Positions 1 through 6,300 of a DNA stretch of 8,945 nt are shown piece by piece. Each line of letters begins with the position of its first letter. Positions within the stretch are counted from its first letter, which is position 1. The translations under genes and the position numbers were made by a program. The stretch lies in contig CAYJJK010000093.1 in assembly GCA_964370445.1 (NCBI GenBank), positions 1 to 8,945 on the forward strand, read 5' to 3'. This DNA is from JAAYCI01 sp964370445 (GTDB lineage Bacteria > Bacillota > Clostridia > Oscillospirales > Ruminococcaceae). Below the pieces are notes generated by a model that saw only the letters and a program-made list of their open reading frames with translations, was not told the DNA's origin and ran no database searches.

Positions 1-54
1 GAATTTCTAAAAAAAGAATTAGCTATGTGTTCTTTATAAAATAAGCAAACACTC

Positions 55-83
55 TTATCACCCTGCAAATCCCCCCTTATAAA
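55..83 (+). promoter_or_regulatory. Candidate sigma-A promoter for the operon
   Basis: TTATCA at 55-60 (four of six matches to TTGACA) and TATAAA at 78-83 (five of six matches to TATAAT) are separated by exactly 17 bases, so transcription would start near position 90. The leader would then be only about 18 nt long before entering the hairpin at 108-141. The region is A/T-rich, so chance matches are likely. No better-spaced pair is seen in 1-107, and another TATAAA at 35-40 has no credible -35 partner. Positions 1-107 hold no convincing gene. Confidence 0.3.
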
Positions 84-107
84 CAAAATCAAAACAATAC
101 AAACCTG

Positions 108-141
108 CATCTATTGATTCACCGTCAATAGATGTTTTTTT
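108..141 (+). terminator. Intrinsic-terminator-like hairpin in the leader
   Basis: A perfect 10-bp inverted repeat, CATCTATTGA (108-117) and TCAATAGATG (125-134), encloses a 7-base loop and is followed directly by seven T residues (135-141). That is the layout of a rho-independent terminator for + strand transcription. The stem is A/T-rich with only three G-C pairs, so termination may be partial. The opposite strand has no matching U tract. It could end transcription from a gene to the left of the window. If the candidate promoter at 55-83 is real, it would instead sit inside the operon's own leader and act as an attenuator. Only 35 bases separate it from the first gene, leaving little room for another promoter downstream. 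Confidence 0.7.
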
Positions 142-176
142 GTGTCCAAAAACAAACTAAGAAAGGTAGGTTCTCT

Positions 177-398
177 ATGCCCAAAAACAACATACAACTA
201 AAAATCCTCGGCAAAATATTTGATGCCGGATACTGCACCGAAAAAGAAATTTCGGCTTTGACACTCGATGAAATCCTAAAAATCCCAAGCATCACCGTAC
301 CCGAAATTTCGCATATTAACGACTTGCAAAAAGCCGTTAAAGCAAATAAAGTGCTGTCCTTTTTGTCGGGTGCGAGTAGCGAGAGGGACGGCGAATGA
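177..398 (+). CDS. Small protein of unknown function, ICE-associated
   Basis: This gene encodes 73 residues starting at ATG 177, preceded by GAAAGGTAGG at 161-170. An in-frame ATG at 132 would add 15 residues, but it lies inside the terminator-like hairpin and has no Shine-Dalgarno sequence, so 177 is preferred. The product is hydrophilic and looks mostly helical. It shows no signal peptide, membrane segment or cysteine motif, and has a single Cys near residue 20. The central part has an acidic helix (TEKEISALTLDEILKI) followed by a Lys/Ala-rich helix, which could be a protein- or DNA-contacting helical bundle, but I do not recognise a named family. Its stop overlaps the start of the giant helicase-methylase gene (ATGA at 395-398), so the two are probably translationally coupled and the protein may act with, or set the level of, the large one. 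Function unknown. Confidence 0.8.
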   Translation: MPKNNIQLKILGKIFDAGYCTEKEISALTLDEILKIPSITVPEISHINDLQKAVKANKVLSFLSGASSERDGE

Positions 399-3300
399 CA
401 AAATATCAACATATAACTCAGCTGTATGAAAGTGAGTTAAAGGCTGCTGCCACCCCACAAAGGTGGCGGCAGTTTTTAAACAGTGCCTGCCGCAACTACA
501 AGTGCAGTTTTGACGAACAGCTTCTCATTTTCGCACAGCGCCCCGATGCCACCGCCGTGCTTGAAATCAACAAATGGAACAACCGTTTTAACAGGTGGGT
601 GAATCGTGGCGCAAGCGGCATTGCCGTTTTCGACCGCCAAAACCCACAAAGCAAACGGCTGAAATATTACTTTGACATTTCGGACACTCATGCAGGCAAA
701 AACGCAATGCCCGTTCCCGTTTGGCAGATGCAGACGGAATTTGAAGAAGATGTTGTCGAGAGTCTCGAAAATTCTTTCGGTGAAATTGAGGACAAAAGCA
801 GTTTTGCACTGGCGGTTATGGGTGCCGTAAGCAATATAATTAGCGATAACTTGCAAGACTATCTTGCCGACTTCAAAAATGCTGTAGAGGGTAGTTTTTT
901 AGAGGGTACAAGCACCGAATACATCGAAAAAACCTACAAAGACCTTGTTACAAACAGCGTGGCCTACATGCTTTTGTCGCGGCTTGATGTGCCGACCGAG
1001 ATGTATTTTGACGATGACGATTTTCGCAGTATTACAGATTTCAGCACTGCCGAAACCCTCACCGCCCTTGGTGTTGCCACGGGCGATATTTCACAGATGG
1101 CGCTTCGTGAAATTTCCGCAACTGTGCAAAATTTGGTAAAAGAGGACATTCGCACATTTGCGCCTGCAAGTGAAAAAATCTATACTGAAAGAGTAACAAA
1201 CGATGAAAGGAGCAACGATAATGGAGATGACATACAGCAGGGTGGGCGATTACAATCTGCCGAATTTGACAATGCCGCCACAGCCGGAAGTGCCGCTTGG
1301 GAGGTACGCCATGAGCCGCAAACGCTACCTCGAGCAGAGCCGCAGGATACTGTTCACCAATCTGCTCACCTCGGGCAAATTGACACAGCATTTGATAGAG
1401 ATAGAGCAGCAGGCATTCGAGATGGAGGAACGGTTGGTGGCGCAGATGGCGGCACAGCAGGGCGTGAACGAGCAGATGAAAGCATCCGAACAGATGCGCT
1501 GGGCGGGGCTGATGAACAACATCCGCCACTCGGCACGGGAGATAGTGACAGCGGAATTGATAACGGTATAACGAGTGAAATTCTTGCCGATTTACCCACC
1601 GAAGAAGAGCAAAAGAATAGCATAGAAAAGAGGGCGGAGCAATCCGGCCTCTTTTCTATTAGCCAAGATGATATTGATGCGGTGCTTCAGCGTGGGAGCA
1701 GTGTCAGCGATGGAAAATGCCGCATTTTTGAGCAGTTCCAAAAGAAAGAAACCGCCGCTGAAAATGTGGCTTTTTTGAAAGATGAGTACGGAATTGGTGG
1801 CTCGTCCCCTGCTGTCAGAGATAGAAATCTCGGTGAGGCACACGACGGAAAAGGCATAGATATTATTCGCAGAAATGCTTCTGCACCCGACACAAAAATA
1901 TCTCTTTCTTGGAAAAAAGTTGAAAAGCGTATAGGTGAACTTATTGCCGCAGACAGGTTTTTGAACGACAAAGAAAAGGAGTATTACCCTGCTTTTCAAG
2001 AAAAAAAGGCGAATTTAAAAAAGCGGTGGGAGGTTGCGCTTGAAATACGCACATTGTTTCATGATTACAACAATTTTGTAAATGGGCTGAAAGAATTTGA
2101 CAAGGCGCTGAATATGTATGTGCTGTCCGATTGCACGTCTTGCTTTGCACTTCAAAATAAAAAGACCTTTACCCATGCAATGAAAGGTGACTATGCCCTG
2201 CCGCTGATGATAAAGGCGCTTGAAGAGATAATCGCAGAGGATATTCATTTTACCGACCGTGCGAAAAATTGTCTTGAAGTGCTGAACAGCGACATGGCAA
2301 CACCGATTTTGCCAGACCCCGAGCCTGTTTACGGCTATGAATACCACCTCGGTGACCTTGTGTATCTCGGTGCGAGCAAGTATGAAATTGTCAGTTTTGA
2401 CGATGAAACCGTGGCACTGTATGACGAAACTTTCCCGATGTTAAACAAGGAAATGTCCCGTGCGGAGTTTGACCGTAAGGTGGAGGAAAACCCCCACAAC
2501 GACCATTTAAAGGTGCTTGTAAAATCAGCTAACACCCACTATGCAGGGTATCTTGCGCTTAAAACTACGCACTCGAATGATATTGTCATGTACAAGCTCG
2601 GTGATTTTTATGAGTTTTACGGCGAGGATGCAAAGACCGCAAGCGAGGTTTTGGGCATTGCCCTCATGCAAAGAACAGTGGACGATACAGCGGTCACGAT
2701 GTGTGGTGTTCCAAAGTTTTCCGCAGAAAACTATATCAAAGGGCTCACTGAAAAGGGGTACAACGTCACCCTCGGTGATGGCGATGAGGTACAGTTTTAC
2801 ACCGCACAGGAAGCCGCTGTAACAGAAATTTCCGTTGATGATGTGATTAGCGAGATTACGGAAACACCCGCCGAAAAAGAAGGTGCCAACAGCGACCTTG
2901 TGGGTAAAGAGATTACGATTGACAGCCGCAAATATGTTGTTGAGGAAGTGCGAGCATTAAGCGGTGATGTGTCCATGCGAGATGTCACCTTTGAAAATTC
3001 TGTCGGTTTTCCGATAAACCGTATTGAAAAAGCAGAGTTTGTGCGCAGGCATATACCGCCCGAAACCGAGACCGGCGAGCCGCTCACACCACCAAAAGCA
3101 CCAAAGGTAAAAGCTGTCAGCGGCTTGCCCCACCCCGAGGTAAAACAGGCCGACCGCCATCAGTTTATAATCACCGACAACGGCTTAGGCACCGGCACAA
3201 AAACAGAGAAATTCAACGCAAATATTTCTGCCATTTCTCTGTTGAAAACGCTTGAAGAAGAAAATCGACTTGCCACACCCGACGAACAAACGACACTTTC

Positions 3301-6300
3301 AAAATATGTGGGTTGGGGTGGTTTGCCGGAATATTTTGAGGAAACGAACAGCCGGTATGCAGAGCTAAAAAACCTACTCGACGCCGAAGAATATGCCGCC
3401 GCAAGGGAAAGCACTCTCACCGCTTTTTACACACAGCCGCTTGTCATAAAGTCCATTTATGATGTGTTGCAGAGCGTTGGTTTTAAGCAGGGCAACATTT
3501 TAGAGCCATCCTGCGGCACGGGAAATTTCATGGGTTTACTCCCCGATAGCATGAAAGAAAGCAAATTTTTCGGCGTGGAACTCGACAGCATTTCGGGGCG
3601 AATTGCACAGCAGTTATACCAAAAATCAAGCATTGCGGTGCAGGGGTATGAAAAGGCGAGCCTGCCCGAAAGTTTCTTCGATGTAGCCGTCGGCAACGTG
3701 CCGTTTGGGCAATTTAAGGTGTCGGACAAGAAGTATGATAGGCACAACTGGCTCATTCACGACTACTTTTTCGGTGCAACACTCGATAAAGTTCGCCCCG
3801 GCGGCATCATCGCCTTTATCACCTCAAAAGGCACGCTCGACAAGGCAAACAGTACGGTGCGAAAATATATTGCGCAACGTGCCGACCTCATCGGCGCTAT
3901 CCGTTTGCCCAACATTGCCTTTAAAGCAAACGCCGGCACAGAGGTAACGAGCGACATCATTTTCCTGCAAAAACGTGACAGGGTTATCGACATTGAACCG
4001 GAGTGGGTGCATCTCGGCAAAGATGAAAACGGGCTTGCCATCAACCAATATTTTATTGATAACCCCGACATGGTACTGGGTGAATTTAAAGAAATCAGCG
4101 GCCCGTATGGCTCCGAAACCGCTTGTGTTGCTTACCCAGAACAGGAACTTTCCGATTTACTCGCTAATGCGGTGCAAAACATTCACGCGGAATATTCAGA
4201 GTATGATGTTGAGGTTTTGGACGAGGACGAACAGGACAATTCTATCCCTGCAGACCCGACGGTACGCAATTTTTCTTACACGGTGCAGGAGGGTGAACTA
4301 TATTTTCGGGAAAACTCTCGAATGTTCCCCGTAACTGCCACAGAGACCGCCAAAAACCGTATCAAGGGCATGATTGAGATACGAAACAGCACCCGCCGCT
4401 TGATAGAATTGCAGACAGAAGACTTTCCCGACAGCGAGATTTTTGCAGAGCAAAGCACCCTAAACAGCCTATACGACCGCTACACAAAAAAATATGGATT
4501 ACTTTCAAGCCGTGCCAACAGCATGGCTTTTTCTAATGACAGCAGTTACAGTTTGCTGTGTTCTTTGGAGGTGGTAAACGAGCAGGGCGAACTGCTTCGC
4601 AAGGCGGATATGTTCACAAAACGCACGATAAAGCCGCACATTCCGATAACCTCCGTGGACACTTCGAGCGAGGCTCTTGCCGTGTCACTTGCCGAAAAAG
4701 CAAAGGTGGATATGGACTTTATGTGCGAGCTTACCGGCAAAACAGAGCAGGAAATTTACGACGAATTGCAGGGTGTCATCTATCTAAATCCGGCACACAA
4801 CATCATGAACGAAAAATATTTATCAGCCGATGAATACCTTTCGGGCAATGTGCGTGAAAAGCTGGAGTTTGCAAAAAACAGCAATGGTTTGTTTGATATA
4901 GACTATTCTGTAAACATTCAAGCACTGGAAAAAGTGCAACCAAAAGACCTTACCGCCAGTGAAATTTCGGTGCGGCTTGGCGCAACATGGGTGCCGCCAG
5001 AGGTGGTGCGTGAATTTATTTTTGATTTGCTTGACCCACCCAATTACAACAGGTGGAATATTCATGTTCACTTTTCAAAGTACACGGCGGAATGGAATAT
5101 CGAGGGCAAAAGCGCCGACCGCAGTAACATTAAGGTGTTCAATAGTTACGGCACCACGAGGGTGAATGCGTACAAGATTATTGAAGAAACCTTGAATTTA
5201 AAAGACGTTCGTGTGTTTGATTATGTGGATGACGGCAACGGCAAGCGCACCCCTGTTTTGAACAAAACCGAGACCGCAATGGCACAGGTGAAACAGGGGC
5301 TTATTAAAGAGGCGTTTGCCAATTGGATATGGAAAGACATCGACCGCAGGGACAAATTGACACGCATTTACAACGATAAATTCAACTCGGTGCGCCCCCG
5401 TGAGTACGACGGGCAGCATATTTCTTTTGGCGGCATAAACCCCGAAATCACGCTTAGAAAACACCAAATCAATGCTGTTGCAAGAATTTTATACGGGCAA
5501 AACACCCTACTTGGACACGTGGTGGGCGCTGGCAAAACGTACGCGATGTGTTCGGCGGCAATGGAACTCAAGCGGCTTGGGCTGTGCAACAAATCCATGT
5601 TTGTCGTGCCAAATCACCTCACCGAGCAGTGGGCGGCAGAGTTTCTACAACTGTATCCCTCGGCCAATATTTTGGTGACCACAAAGAAAGATTTTGAGCG
5701 CAAAAACCGCAAAAAATTCTGCGGACGTATTGCCACAGGTGATTTTGATGCCGTGATAATCGGGCATTCTCAGTTTGAAAAAATCCCGGTGAGCCTTGCT
5801 CGTCAGCGTGAAACCTTGGAAAACCAATTACAAGAAATCCTCGATGGGATTGATGAGGCAAAGCGCAATCGTGGCGGTAAATTCACCACAAAACAGCTTG
5901 AACTCACACGAAAAAATATTGAAAGCAAGATTGAAAAGCTCAATAAGCAAGACCGCAAAGACGATGTTGTCACCTTTGAGGAACTTGGCATAGACCGCCT
6001 TTTTGTGGACGAAGCGCACAGTTACAAAAACCTTTTTGCCTATTCAAAAATGCGAAATGTCGGCGGCATATCACAGGTGGAAGCGCAAAAATCAAGCGAT
6101 ATGTTTATGAAATGCCGCTACATGGACGAGCTCACAGGCGGCAAAGGCATCATTTTTGCCACAGGCACACCCGTTTCAAACAGTATGGTCGAGATGTTCA
6201 CTATGCAACGGTATCTGCAAATGGCGGCTCTTAAAAAAGAATATCTGCACAATTTTGATGCATGGGCGGCAAACTTTGGCGAGACGGTGACGGCAATGGA

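Noticed and set aside
132..176. Longer start (ATG 132) for the first small gene
   Set aside because: The ATG lies within the right arm of the terminator-like hairpin and has no Shine-Dalgarno sequence; ATG 177 has one.
884..908. 9-base direct repeat TAGAGGGTA spaced 15 bases apart
   Set aside because: Encodes a mild repeat in the protein (VEGSFLEG) consistent with the family sequence; too short and isolated to be a regulatory array or attachment site.
1203..1220. Earlier tnpV start at ATG 1203
   Set aside because: The Shine-Dalgarno sequence lies after this ATG, and TnpV similarity begins just after ATG 1221.
1059..1623. Minus-strand open frames opposite tnpV (for example 1059-1529 and 1366-1623)
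   Set aside because: Their composition (His/Leu/Cys- or Ser/Pro-rich) is that of antisense shadows of two overlapping coding frames, and no family is recognisable.
2541..2822. Plus-strand 93-codon frame overlapping the MutS-like region
   Set aside because: Unlike tnpV it has no Shine-Dalgarno sequence and no recognisable protein pattern; the main frame here is well conserved in character.
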